A stretch of 64,000 nt of DNA from the NCBI GenBank assembly GCA_018666155.1, contig JABJAH010000011.1:82316-146315 (forward strand), in the 5' to 3' direction. The first letter of the stretch is position 1, and the number at the start of each line of letters is the position of its first letter. The notes under the pieces were generated by a model. The model was not told the DNA's origin. It ran no database searches and saw only the letters and a list, made by a program, of their open reading frames with translations. The position numbers and the translations under genes are program-made. This DNA comes from Rhodospirillaceae bacterium (GTDB taxonomy: Bacteria > Pseudomonadota > Alphaproteobacteria > Rhodospirillales > Rhodospirillaceae). Positions 26,728-34,884 of this stretch are shown piece after piece.

Positions 26728-27180
26728 TCAGCGCCGCACCGCGAAAAACGTTTTGAGCAATGCCGCCGCGTCCTGCTCCCGCACCCCGCCAAAAACCTCA
26801 GGACGATGATGGCAGGTCGGCTGTGAGAATATCTTCGGTCCGTGCTCAACCCCGCCGCCCTTGGGGTCATACGCGCCAAACTCAACCCGGCGTAGGCGGG
26901 CGAAGGAGATTGCCGTGGCACACATTGGGCAGGGCTCAAGGGTCACGTAGAGGTCGAAGCCAGCCAACCGGGCACTGCCATGAGCCGCCGCGGCCTCCCG
27001 AATCACTAGCATTTCCGCATGGGCGGTCGGATCATGGGTGGCTTCAACCTGGTTACCCGCCGAAGCCACCACCGCATTCTTGTCCGGGTCGACCAAAACC
27101 GCGCCAACCGGCACTTCGCCCCGGTCTGCGGCTGCCTGGGCTTGTTCCAGGGCCAATGTCATGAAATCTATCATCGCCAT
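26728..27180 (-). CDS. tadA: tRNA(adenine34) deaminase TadA
   Basis: A 150-residue zinc deaminase that converts A34 to inosine in tRNA-Arg(ACG). The zinc and catalytic motif H54-A-E56 is followed by P-C84-P-M-C87. The N-terminal ALEQAQAAADRGEVPVGAVLVD and late YDPKGGGVEHGPKIF segments are family-typical. Length is normal. A start at the second Met (27174) is possible. rluB and rsmD, often adjacent to tadA in alphaproteobacteria, are about 1.9 kb downstream here, separated by two inserted genes. Confidence 0.93.
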   Translation of the reverse strand: MAMIDFMTLALEQAQAAADRGEVPVGAVLVDPDKNAVVASAGNQVEATHDPTAHAEMLVIREAAAAHGSARLAGFDLYVTLEPCPMCATAISFARLRRVEFGAYDPKGGGVEHGPKIFSQPTCHHRPEVFGGVREQDAAALLKTFFAVRR

Positions 27181-27299
27181 TTGCGGACAATCGGGGCCAC
27201 CACCCGTGCCGTCAAGCGCTCGGATAGCCCCCGGTAAGGTTCTGGTAACTTTCCAGGCCTAAGGTCTTGGTGGGACGAAATATTTGGGACTTTACTGCC

Positions 27300-28310
27300 A
27301 TGATGGACCACGCTGGTAACGTGGTGCGGATCGGCGGCCACCAGGTCGAGAATCGCACTTTAAAGGGCATTCAGACGGCGAGCGCCGAGAGCGGCGTCAG
27401 CTTCCACTATCTGCTGGCGAAAGCCGCGCAGGAAAGTGGCTTCGATTCTGATGCCAAAGCATCAACGTCATCGGCCACTGGCCTATTTCAATTCACCCGA
27501 GGCACGTGGCTCGACATGATGCGTCGCCACGGTGACGAATTAGGCTTCGGCGACCTCGCCTCTCAGGTCAAAGAAAGTGCCACTGGGCGCATGACCGTGC
27601 TCAATGAAGACGCAGAAATTCAAATGCTGGCCTTACGGAGCGATCCGGACGTTTCCTCCCGTTTTGCCGCTCAGTTTGCCAGCGACAACGCGCAAACCTT
27701 AGAAACATCCCTCGGGCGCGACGCTTCACCGGCAGAACTATACTTTGCCCATTTCCTTGGCGCTTGGGGCGCCACCGCTTTGGTGACCACCGCTGAGCAA
27801 GATCCGACCAAACCTGCGGTCGACGTGCTGCCGGCCGCCGCCAATGCAAACAAGACTGTGTTCTTCGAAGACAACGGCCTAGCCCGGACGGCAGCCGGGG
27901 TCATTGACTGGCTCAAAGATAAATTCACCGACCGCCTTAGTGAAACCGCCGACGTCGCGGCTCTGTTTGATCCGGCACAGCAAGCAAAGCCGGCAGCGCC
28001 GCAGGCACCGATGTTCAGTGAGGGCCCTACGTCGCCGTTTGATCTGGGCGCGGCCTCCCGGTCGGGCGATACAAACCAGATGGGAATTTCCACATACCTG
28101 CTGCAGATGCTTTCACAGATGATGTCGGCTCAGCCGATGCAGATGGTCGACGACCCCTTCGCCCTGCAATCCCCGGGATTCGGGAGTAACGATTGGGGCA
28201 GCGTCCTGACCGAAGCATTCGACCGGGATAGCGCCATCTCCGCCGCGCAGGCGGAGCGGGCTTATCGTCAGCCCAACGCCCAGCCACAGCCAGTCCGCAC
28301 GAGCGCCTAG
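27300..28310 (+). CDS. Lytic transglycosylase (SLT) domain protein without signal peptide
   Basis: A 336-residue protein from the ATG at 27300; the frame also offers TTG/GTG codons from 27267. An SLT-like domain near 20-170 has FHYLLAKAAQESGFD with the catalytic Glu at about 45 and ATGLFQFTRGTWLDMM near 59-74, followed by YFAHFLGAWGA. No signal peptide is seen. The C-terminal third is Pro/Gln/Ala-rich and probably disordered, with repeated QP pairs near the end. Proteins of this layout are reported as flagellar or envelope muramidases, but no flagellar gene is nearby. Confidence 0.82.
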   Translation: MMDHAGNVVRIGGHQVENRTLKGIQTASAESGVSFHYLLAKAAQESGFDSDAKASTSSATGLFQFTRGTWLDMMRRHGDELGFGDLASQVKESATGRMTVLNEDAEIQMLALRSDPDVSSRFAAQFASDNAQTLETSLGRDASPAELYFAHFLGAWGATALVTTAEQDPTKPAVDVLPAAANANKTVFFEDNGLARTAAGVIDWLKDKFTDRLSETADVAALFDPAQQAKPAAPQAPMFSEGPTSPFDLGAASRSGDTNQMGISTYLLQMLSQMMSAQPMQMVDDPFALQSPGFGSNDWGSVLTEAFDRDSAISAAQAERAYRQPNAQPQPVRTSA

Positions 28311-28365
28311 CCCCGGCTGACGGTTACCTTGACCCGAGGGCGTGCGACAGCGTAAAGCCCGGACC

Positions 28366-29076
28366 ATGACTGCTCCCATCATAGGCATCACCGCCGACCG
28401 CGAAGACTCCGGTGGATACTCGAAGTTCCCTTGGTATGCGCTGCGCGTGAATTACTGCTCAGCCGTACAGGCGGCTGGAGGCATTCCCATCATCTTACCG
28501 CCCGAAGCCAGCCTGATTGACCAGTACGCCGCAATGATTGACGGCTTGATCGTCTCCGGTGGAGCGTTCGACGTTGATCCATCGTTATTCGGCGAAGAAG
28601 CCGTGCATGATACCGTGGTGCTCAAGGCCGACCGCACAGACTTTGAACTCGGCCTAACCAAAAAATTCCTGACCGACGATCGCCCGGTGTTTGGCATTTG
28701 CGGTGGTCAACAATTGCTCGCGGTCGCCCTCGGCGGAACCCTAATTCAGCACATCCCCGATGAAGTGGACGACGCCCTCGCCCATGAGCAGCCGAACCCA
28801 CGCGACGAAGCCGGGCATGACGTCGCGATCACACCCGGCACACGGCTCCATGACATTGTCGGCAGCGATACCTTGGCCGTGAACAGCGCCCATCATCAGG
28901 CCGTCAAAGCGGTGCCATCGGACATTGTTGTCGACGCGGTGGCTTCGGATGGTGTGATCGAAGGGATCGAAGACCCATCAAAACGCTGGTGCATCGGCGT
29001 GCAATGGCACCCGGAGTTTCACATCTCTGATGGCGACCGTCGCCTGTACGCCTCCTTCATAAAGGCTTGCTCATGA
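28366..29076 (+). CDS. Gamma-glutamyl-gamma-aminobutyrate hydrolase-like class I glutamine amidotransferase (PuuD type)
   Basis: A 236-residue peptidase C26 protein from the ATG at 28366. The nucleophile is in F-G-I-C112-G-G-Q-Q, and the His/Glu of the triad in QWH215PE217F. The N-terminal PIIGITADRED and LIVSGGAFDVDPSLFGEE segments match PuuD-type hydrolases of putrescine degradation. No other puu gene is in the window, so the substrate is not fixed. The stop overlaps the rluB start (ATGA). Confidence 0.88.
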   Translation: MTAPIIGITADREDSGGYSKFPWYALRVNYCSAVQAAGGIPIILPPEASLIDQYAAMIDGLIVSGGAFDVDPSLFGEEAVHDTVVLKADRTDFELGLTKKFLTDDRPVFGICGGQQLLAVALGGTLIQHIPDEVDDALAHEQPNPRDEAGHDVAITPGTRLHDIVGSDTLAVNSAHHQAVKAVPSDIVVDAVASDGVIEGIEDPSKRWCIGVQWHPEFHISDGDRRLYASFIKACS

Positions 29077-29879
29077 ACGCCCCAAAAGCGGCAGCGCCGG
29101 CGGCCATCAGTGATGGCAACCGGGTTGCTAAGGTCATTGCGCGCGCGGGCATTTGCTCCCGCCGCGAAGCCGAAGTTCTGATTGAACAAGGCCGGGTGAC
29201 CGTTAACGGCACAACCCTGACCAAGCCGGGCGTCAAAGTAACCGCCGACGATCTGGTCCGGGTGGATGGCGAAAAACTTCCGGCCCTCGATCCACCACGG
29301 CTGTGGCGCTACAACAAACCGGTTGGTCTTGTGACCAGCCATAAGGATGAACGTGGCCGCGAGACTGTGTTCGACGCCCTACCCGACCACTTGCCCCGAG
29401 TCATTTCCATCGGCCGCCTTGATCTCAACTCCGAAGGCCTACTGCTGTTGACCAACGACGGTGGGCTGGCCCGCTCCATGGAGCATCCGTCGCGGGGCTG
29501 GACCCGGCGCTATCGGGCGCGGGTGCATGGCGAGATCAAAGACGGGATGTTCGAACCCCTGGCCAAAGGCGTGACCATCGACGGCATCAACTACGGCCCC
29601 GTGCAAGTAAAGCTGGACCGCAAGCCCGGCACCAACGCCTGGCTGACGGTGTCGTTGAACGAAGGCAAGAATCGCGAAGTGCGGCGGGTGATGGAACATG
29701 TCGGCCTCAAGGTCAGCCGACTGATGCGCACCGCTTACGGCCCGTTCCAGCTCGGTTCGCTCAAGCCCGGTGAGCTGGTCGAAATGCCCCACAAGGTCTT
29801 GAAAGAACAATTGGGTGGCGACCTCCCGGACATCAAAAAGAGCACGGGCCGAAATAGCGGCGGCAACAAGAAATCATAA
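29073..29879 (+). CDS. rluB: 23S rRNA pseudouridine synthase RluB-type
   Basis: A 268-residue protein starting at 29073 (ATGA overlap with the upstream stop). An N-terminal S4 RNA-binding domain (RVAKVIARAGICSRREAEVLIEQGRV, here one segment with breaks) precedes the RsuA/RluB catalytic domain, with the catalytic Asp in GRLD117LNSEGLLLL and the NKPVGLVTSHKD and GKNREVRRVMEHVGL blocks. It forms pseudouridine in the large-subunit rRNA. A short Lys/Asn/Gly-rich tail ends the protein. rsmD starts 3 nt after the stop. Confidence 0.92.
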   Translation: MNAPKAAAPAAISDGNRVAKVIARAGICSRREAEVLIEQGRVTVNGTTLTKPGVKVTADDLVRVDGEKLPALDPPRLWRYNKPVGLVTSHKDERGRETVFDALPDHLPRVISIGRLDLNSEGLLLLTNDGGLARSMEHPSRGWTRRYRARVHGEIKDGMFEPLAKGVTIDGINYGPVQVKLDRKPGTNAWLTVSLNEGKNREVRRVMEHVGLKVSRLMRTAYGPFQLGSLKPGELVEMPHKVLKEQLGGDLPDIKKSTGRNSGGNKKS

Positions 29880-29882
29880 GCA

Positions 29883-30455
29883 ATGACGGGCAAAATTCGG
29901 ATTACCGCAGGGACATTTAAGAACAAATCCCTGGCCGTGCCCAACGGCGACAGTGTGCGCCCGACCTCAGACCGCGCCCGCCAGGCCTTGTTCAACCGGC
30001 TTGAACACAGCTTCTCAGATACCGGCTTCAAACTGCGTGGCGCGCGAGTGGTCGACCTGTTCGCTGGCACCGGCGCGCTCGGCCTGGAAGCCTTGAGCCG
30101 GGGCGCGTCACACGTGACCTTTGTCGAACACGACCGCACGTCCCTCGCGGTGCTCAAGCGGAACATCGCGACCTTGGGTGTCGACGACAAAAGCGCCGTG
30201 CTAACGATGGACGCGACCGCCCTGCCCGCCGCATCCCAGCCTTATGACCTCGCCTTGCTCGACCCGCCCTATGAACAAGGCTTGGCGGAACCGGCACTTG
30301 CCGCGCTGGCTGGCAAACAGTGGCTTACGAAGCGTGCGGTGGTGGCCGTCGAAACCGCCTCCGGCGAAACGATCACCGCCCCCGCAGGTCTGACAATAGA
30401 AGACACCCGGAGCTACGGACGTGGCGCGATAACGTACCTCTTAGGGGACGCATAA
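29883..30455 (+). CDS. rsmD: 16S rRNA (guanine966-N2)-methyltransferase RsmD
   Basis: A 190-residue Rossmann methyltransferase. The N-terminal KIRITAGTFKNKSL and RPTSDRARQALFNRL match RsmD. The SAM-binding motif is VVDLFAGTGALGLEALSRGA near 57-76, and the catalytic LLDPPY (DPPY at 127-130) modifies the exocyclic amine of G966. It follows rluB by 3 nt, a pairing seen across alphaproteobacteria. A GFA-family gene follows after 20 nt. Confidence 0.94.
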   Translation: MTGKIRITAGTFKNKSLAVPNGDSVRPTSDRARQALFNRLEHSFSDTGFKLRGARVVDLFAGTGALGLEALSRGASHVTFVEHDRTSLAVLKRNIATLGVDDKSAVLTMDATALPAASQPYDLALLDPPYEQGLAEPALAALAGKQWLTKRAVVAVETASGETITAPAGLTIEDTRSYGRGAITYLLGDA

Positions 30456-30475
30456 AACGGACGACAAAGGGAACC

Positions 30476-30889
30476 ATGGCGATGTCTAAAGAACCAATCC
30501 ACGGCAGCTGCTTGTGCGGCACAGTGACCTACGAGACCGAGGCTGAGCCCCATAACTTTCTCTACTGCTTCTGCTCGCGCTGTCGCAAGAAAACCGGCAG
30601 CGCCCATGCATCAAACGTCTTTGTCGAGGGTGCCGGATTTCGCTGGCTGTCGGGCGAAGAGAATGTTGGTCAGTACGCCTTGCCCGGCACAAATACGCTG
30701 ACAAACTGCTTCTGCAAAACTTGCGGATCCCGCGTGCCGCGCAAGACTGACCAGGGGGTCACCATCCCCGCAGGCGGACTGGACATCGAGCCGGAGCTAC
30801 TGCCTCAAAAGTGCATCTACTGGGCCGATAAACCCGACTGGTATCGCTCGGTCGACGATCTTCCAAAAGTTGAACAATCGGGTGCCTAA
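30476..30889 (+). CDS. GFA / CENP-V family protein (glutathione-dependent formaldehyde-activating-like)
   Basis: A 137-residue zinc protein from the ATG at 30476 with AAGGG 5 nt upstream; the open frame extends upstream inside rsmD but is not coding there. Zinc-ligand cysteines occur as GSCLCGTV, YCFCSRCRKK and NCFCKTCGSR, the GFA order. The C-terminal GGLDIEPE...YWADKPDWYRS is family-typical. Despite the name, most members have no shown formaldehyde activity. It probably sits at the end of the rluB-rsmD transcript. Confidence 0.88.
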   Translation: MAMSKEPIHGSCLCGTVTYETEAEPHNFLYCFCSRCRKKTGSAHASNVFVEGAGFRWLSGEENVGQYALPGTNTLTNCFCKTCGSRVPRKTDQGVTIPAGGLDIEPELLPQKCIYWADKPDWYRSVDDLPKVEQSGA

Positions 30890-30960
30890 AATAGATGAAT
30901 TCGATTCTGCGAGGAACGAGCCCATGCACCATTGGGTTTTGTAAATGTTTTCGTTCAGAG

Positions 30961-31065
30961 TCAGGGCTCTAAAACTTTCACAAACGAGTATGGGTCAAGG
31001 CCACGCGCCAAGGCTTCGATATTGAAGTCTTTTTTCGCCTCGAGGGAGACCGGTCGCCATCCGCT
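30961..31065 (-). pseudogene. Possible 3' remnant of a coding sequence downstream of the VOC gene
   Basis: After the VOC stop, a different minus-strand frame reads as a plausible protein end (SLEAKKDFNIEALARGLDP followed by YSFVKVLEP and a stop). Codon choice looks coding, and there is no start codon or Shine-Dalgarno of its own. It could be the tail of a gene cut by a deletion or a frameshifted VOC extension, or chance. Confidence 0.25.
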
Positions 31066-31069
31066 CCTG

Positions 31070-31528
31070 CTATGGATGATTGTTGTAGGCGTCGATGTCG
31101 TCTTCCGCAGATAAAAGGCGAGAGGCCGGATCATCACCCGGGTACGAATCAAACTCGATGACATTGCGATCTGGGTCGCGGATAAACAACGCGCTCATAT
31201 CTTTGAAGCTAAATCGTCCCGTAATCTCGACGCCATTGTCGTTGAGAAATGTTTCAAGAACTTCGAGAGACCTCACCTTTAGAGCAATATGGGTGTACCC
31301 AGCGTGCTTGCGGTCGATATCCATGAGCACGTTCTCGTCATCGGGCTCCGTGCCCGGACCAAGCAGGTTCAATACAACACCCGATGCGTGCTCCATCATG
31401 ATCGGATGGCCTTTCTCAAAGCCCGTGTCCGTTATCAGTTTAAATCCGAGCATTTCGTAGAAATCGGTCGCTCGTTTCTTCTCTCTCACGCGAATACCGA
31501 TGTGATCGATTTTCAGTATGGAAACCAT
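31070..31528 (-). CDS. VOC family protein (lactoylglutathione lyase-like)
   Basis: A 152-residue VOC protein with ILKIDHIGIRVREKKRATDFYEMLGFKLI, HTHIAL-type strand (GYTHIALKV) and RDPDRNVIEFDSYPGD, giving His, His and Glu metal ligands as in glyoxalase I. GGGAG lies 7 nt before the ATG. It is divergent from a lysR gene across 127 bp that contain inverted repeats, so it is probably the target of that regulator. The substrate is unknown. Confidence 0.87.
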   Translation of the reverse strand: MVSILKIDHIGIRVREKKRATDFYEMLGFKLITDTGFEKGHPIMMEHASGVVLNLLGPGTEPDDENVLMDIDRKHAGYTHIALKVRSLEVLETFLNDNGVEITGRFSFKDMSALFIRDPDRNVIEFDSYPGDDPASRLLSAEDDIDAYNNHP

Positions 31529-31590
31529 GGTGACTCTCCCTATGACCGAGCCCGTCTAAGGGGCCCGCGTCTCTGATAAGAGCCAATATC

Positions 31591-31655
31591 CACTGTTCCT
31601 AATTCATTCACTAGTTGGCACAAATGCAATACAGTGTTCCATTAAAGGAACACTG
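31591..31655. promoter_or_regulatory. LysR-type operator region with perfect inverted repeat at the lysR start
   Basis: At 31632-31655, perfect 9-bp arms CAGTGTTCC and GGAACACTG flank ATTAAA; the second arm ends at the base before the lysR ATG. A related half-site CACTGTTCC occurs at 31591-31599, exactly 41 bp upstream of the first arm (about four helical turns). The arms contain the TTCC/GGAA core. The second arm includes the lysR Shine-Dalgarno (AAAGGA), so the same sequence in mRNA would form a hairpin hiding it. A TTGGCA -35-like hexamer is at 31615-31620. Confidence 0.65.
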
Positions 31656-32552
31656 ATGAACGACCTCAACGACCTATTGATCTTCGCAAAAGTGGCGGAA
31701 CTGCTGGGTATTTCCTCAGCGGCACGGGCCCTCCGCTTGCCGAAGTCGAAAGTCAGTCGCCGCCTCGCTGCTTTGGAGGACGAACTGGGCGTGCGCCTTC
31801 TGGAGCGCAATACACGGGGGGCGCGCCTCACAGATGCCGGCGAGATTTATTATCAGCACTGCAAAAGGATCGTGGAGGAAGCCGCCGCCGCGCGCGAATC
31901 CGTATCGCAAATGATGGCCGCGCCGCGTGGACCACTGAAGATCAGCGCGTCTGTTGCCATCGGACAACATTTGCTCACGCCGGTGCTGGGAGCGTTTATG
32001 GCGCTCTATCCCGAGATTGAGTTAGACATTCAACTTGAGAACCGGCGCGTCGACCTTATCCGTGAGGGATACGACGCAGTCATCCGTATTGGCACCTTGG
32101 ACGACTCATCTTTGATCAGCAAACCGCTGGGTGAGGACTATGCCATCCTGGTGGCTTCGCAAATTTACCTTAAAGAGAACGGTATCCCGAAAACCTTAAG
32201 CGACCTCAAGAGCCATCGTCTTTTGGTAATGGGGGACGCGCCCATCCTTGACCAATGGGTGTTGGTCGGGCCGGATGAGCAGCAAGAGTCTGTGGCTGTC
32301 CGACCGTATGCGACATTGAATGACCTAACAATGATTCGCCAAGTCGCCATAGACGGAGGTGGCATTGCGCTTCTGCCCCGATATCTTTGCACGGACGCCG
32401 TGATGCAATCGGACGGACTGCGCCAAGTTCTAGGTGATTGGCGATCCCTGCCTTTTGGGTTTTACGCACTCTATCCCAGCCGTCGCAGCATGACTCTGAA
32501 ACTTAGAGCTCTGCTCGATTTCTTAGCGGACAAGCTTGGCCCTCAAAACTAA
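31656..32552 (+). CDS. LysR-family transcriptional regulator
   Basis: A 298-residue regulator with an N-terminal winged helix-turn-helix (LLIFAKVAELLGISSAARAL, then PKSKVSRRLAALEDELGVRLLERNTRGARLTDAG in segments) and a LysR substrate-binding domain (LKISASVAIGQHLLTPVLGAF, RRVDLIREGYDAVIRIGTLDDSSLISKPLGEDY). It belongs to the DhcR/CrgA-like branch by its RxVDLIxEGxDxxIRxGxLxDSSL block. It is divergent from the VOC gene and has a perfect inverted repeat directly at its start, so autoregulation is likely. Confidence 0.93.
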   Translation: MNDLNDLLIFAKVAELLGISSAARALRLPKSKVSRRLAALEDELGVRLLERNTRGARLTDAGEIYYQHCKRIVEEAAAARESVSQMMAAPRGPLKISASVAIGQHLLTPVLGAFMALYPEIELDIQLENRRVDLIREGYDAVIRIGTLDDSSLISKPLGEDYAILVASQIYLKENGIPKTLSDLKSHRLLVMGDAPILDQWVLVGPDEQQESVAVRPYATLNDLTMIRQVAIDGGGIALLPRYLCTDAVMQSDGLRQVLGDWRSLPFGFYALYPSRRSMTLKLRALLDFLADKLGPQN

Positions 32553-32564
32553 GGCAACAATCGC

Positions 32565-32873
32565 CTACGGCCTCTCCAGAGGCTCGGGCAGAGTTTCTAT
32601 GGCGACTAGCCTTGAGTCGGCGCTCTGCCATCGAATTTTGCGGAGCTCAGTGTATTCGGGTGAATCATAAAAGGCAGCAATCGCATCCATATCGGGAAAC
32701 TCGATCACAACTGTGCGCCGAGGCTGCCAATCCCCTTCGAGGACTTTGACCTCACCGCCGCGGGCGATATAGCGGCCACCGAATTTATTGACGATATCCG
32801 GATTGGCTTTGATGTAGGCCGCATAGGCATCTGGATCTTTAACGTCGATATCGGCGATGAGAAAAGCGGGCAT
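32565..32873 (-). CDS. DUF1330 family protein
   Basis: A 102-residue ferredoxin-like-fold protein. FLIADIDVKDPDAYAAYIKA, GGRYIARGGEVKVLEGDW, VVIEFPDMDAIAAFYDSPEY and R-L-V-A-I-E form the standard DUF1330 pattern. Members are small dimeric proteins related to the dabb/EthD fold, and most have no known reaction. GAGG lies 8 nt before the ATG. It is convergent with lysR. Confidence 0.9.
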   Translation of the reverse strand: MPAFLIADIDVKDPDAYAAYIKANPDIVNKFGGRYIARGGEVKVLEGDWQPRRTVVIEFPDMDAIAAFYDSPEYTELRKIRWQSADSRLVAIETLPEPLERP

Positions 32874-32934
32874 AATTGAAACCTCAAAAGTTTAGATACG
32901 GTGGCGCGGTGGTCGGGTTGGTTTATGCCCAGGC

Positions 32935-33939
32935 CTAATCACTAACAAGCATCTGCCAAAGGCGGCTGAAACTTTGCCTCGGGTTTTCACGATGGGTTCG
33001 GTAGATCACGTGCGCGCTTGGCCCCGCCTCCGGCGACAGGTCGATTGACCATAGGGGATCAATTTCATTCGGTACGAAGGAGTAACGGATGTCGATGACT
33101 CGGTTCAGCATCTTCGGATCTGCGGCGACGAACCCGTTGCTGAAATCCATGAAGCGCTGGACGTCTATTGCCTGTTGAGTGGTGGGCTCGAGCCACGGCA
33201 AATCTCGTGGAAGAGCAAGCTTAGGGATGGATGTGCCGTGAAAGTTTTTTGGCGCTAAGCCGACACGCACCGCATCAACATAAAAACGATCATCCGTTTC
33301 GTAGATGATTTTCCAGACCAATAGATTAGCGAAGCTTGGCTTGGCCTCGAGCCGAATCGGTTCATGCCCCCGGGACTCCGCAATTTGCGCGCCCTTAGAG
33401 AGAGCCGCGCTATGCTGAATGGCGCCGGTTGATATGTAGGCGCCAACCCAGAGCAACGCCGCCACTGCAAACGCTCGTTTTTGTTTGAGCGCCGCCGCCA
33501 CACACAACGCCACAAGCGGCACGGTGAACACGGGGTCGATGATCGGCACAATGCTCCATGAGATTCGATCCTCACTGAACGGCCAAAGCAACATCGTGCC
33601 GTAGGACGTTGATGCATCGAGTAGAGCATGGGTCCCATACCCCAACGTGCAACACGCTAGGGCTTGAAAAAACGTCAGCTGCAAACGTCGCCCCACGGCA
33701 TAATAAAGAACCAACGCGCAGAGCAGGCCGCCCATGGGGATAAACGCGAGCGAATGGGTAAAGTGGCGATGATACTCAAGAAATATGAGCGGGTCCGTTG
33801 ACGACCTAATCAAGGAATCCAGATCTGCCGCCATACCGGCCACGAAACCCAGACCACCGGCAATCGCGATGTTTTTGGTTTTGGTCGGCGCCGCCTGGGC
33901 GAGCGCTGCGCCCAACGCGCCCTGGGTTAACGGATCCAT
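32935..33939 (-). CDS. YdjM-like membrane-bound metal-dependent hydrolase (DUF457)
   Basis: A 334-residue protein from the ATG at 33939, chosen because the family starts MDPLTQGALGAAL; the frame runs on to 33990. D39-L-D-S (AADLDSL) and H57-RHFTHSLAF supply the conserved Asp/His set. Four to five membrane segments follow (residues about 24-40, 62-80, 90-110, 130-180), then a soluble C-terminal part with beta strands. In E. coli the relative YdjM is LexA-regulated, but no obvious SOS box was seen here. The reaction is unknown. Confidence 0.84.
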   Translation of the reverse strand: MDPLTQGALGAALAQAAPTKTKNIAIAGGLGFVAGMAADLDSLIRSSTDPLIFLEYHRHFTHSLAFIPMGGLLCALVLYYAVGRRLQLTFFQALACCTLGYGTHALLDASTSYGTMLLWPFSEDRISWSIVPIIDPVFTVPLVALCVAAALKQKRAFAVAALLWVGAYISTGAIQHSAALSKGAQIAESRGHEPIRLEAKPSFANLLVWKIIYETDDRFYVDAVRVGLAPKNFHGTSIPKLALPRDLPWLEPTTQQAIDVQRFMDFSNGFVAADPKMLNRVIDIRYSFVPNEIDPLWSIDLSPEAGPSAHVIYRTHRENPRQSFSRLWQMLVSD

Positions 33940-34058
33940 ACTTGGTTCTGAAACTCTCTCGAAGTTTGTCGAAGGCCGTCGGCAACTCACCCAGAACCTA
34001 TACCAGGAACAGCCGTTCAGCCTATGGTGTATCCAACTGATCTGCCTGGGAGAGCTCT

Positions 34059-34811
34059 ATGATCGTCCGCCGACTGACTCTAGCTATTCTGTTCGCGCTT
34101 TTCGTTGCCGGCCCTGCCGCCGTATACGCAGACGACACGAACGCCAACATTCTGCGCATGGCAACGGGAACCCACAGCTTCTATGAGGAAGACGGCACCA
34201 CTCTGCGTGGCCAAGAACACTTCCGTATGATCGCCCATGCGGATGGTAGCCGCACCATGATGCTGAGCAAAAACATGTTCGACAGCGACCGTCAGCACAA
34301 CATCACCATGCGGGTTGATCCCCAATTCCGTCCCATCGAGGCCTATGGCAGCTATTGGTATCCGGAAGGGTTTAAGGGCTCAGTGCGGGTGATTGTCGAT
34401 GGTGATTCATTACAGGCCACATCATGGGGGCCGGTAGGGCGGACTGAACACGAAGTCAGCGTGCCGCCAGCCCTCGCCGTGGTCACCCATGGCGAAGGCC
34501 TCAACGCATGGAGCGCCTCTGTGCTTGACCCAGAGGACGACCAGCCGGGTGTCAGCGAGCGCGAGATGGCGAGGACGTCTTACTTCATCAGCCCGACGCG
34601 GGAGGGCGACGCCCCGGTGCTGGGTAAAGTGGTGCCGGCCACCCTCACCCGGGTCGGCGAAGAAACCGTCACCGTGCCGGCGGGGACTTTCGACACCATC
34701 CACTATCGCACCGGCATGCTCGACATCTGGGCGATCAAAGGCGATCGTGTTCTCGCCAAGCAAATCTTCCGCGGCGAGCACTACCTTCTGACCGAGTACG
34801 AAGTGAAGTGA
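34059..34811 (+). CDS. DUF3108-type exported protein
   Basis: A 250-residue protein with a signal peptide (about residues 1-22, cleavage after VYA). The mature part is beta-rich. The C-terminal GEETVTVPAGTFDTIHYRTG, LDIWAIKGDRVLAKQ and YLLTEYEV match the DUF3108 envelope proteins. GGGAG is 6-7 nt before the start. It lies divergently to the YdjM-like gene and 73 nt upstream of a DUF4197 gene on the same strand. Function unknown; periplasmic location inferred. Confidence 0.8.
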   Translation: MIVRRLTLAILFALFVAGPAAVYADDTNANILRMATGTHSFYEEDGTTLRGQEHFRMIAHADGSRTMMLSKNMFDSDRQHNITMRVDPQFRPIEAYGSYWYPEGFKGSVRVIVDGDSLQATSWGPVGRTEHEVSVPPALAVVTHGEGLNAWSASVLDPEDDQPGVSEREMARTSYFISPTREGDAPVLGKVVPATLTRVGEETVTVPAGTFDTIHYRTGMLDIWAIKGDRVLAKQIFRGEHYLLTEYEVK

Positions 34812-34884
34812 TAAGACGCGCCTTACTTGATGATTATATCTCCCAACACACTTTTATTTTTCAATGAACCAAGGGAATAACAGC

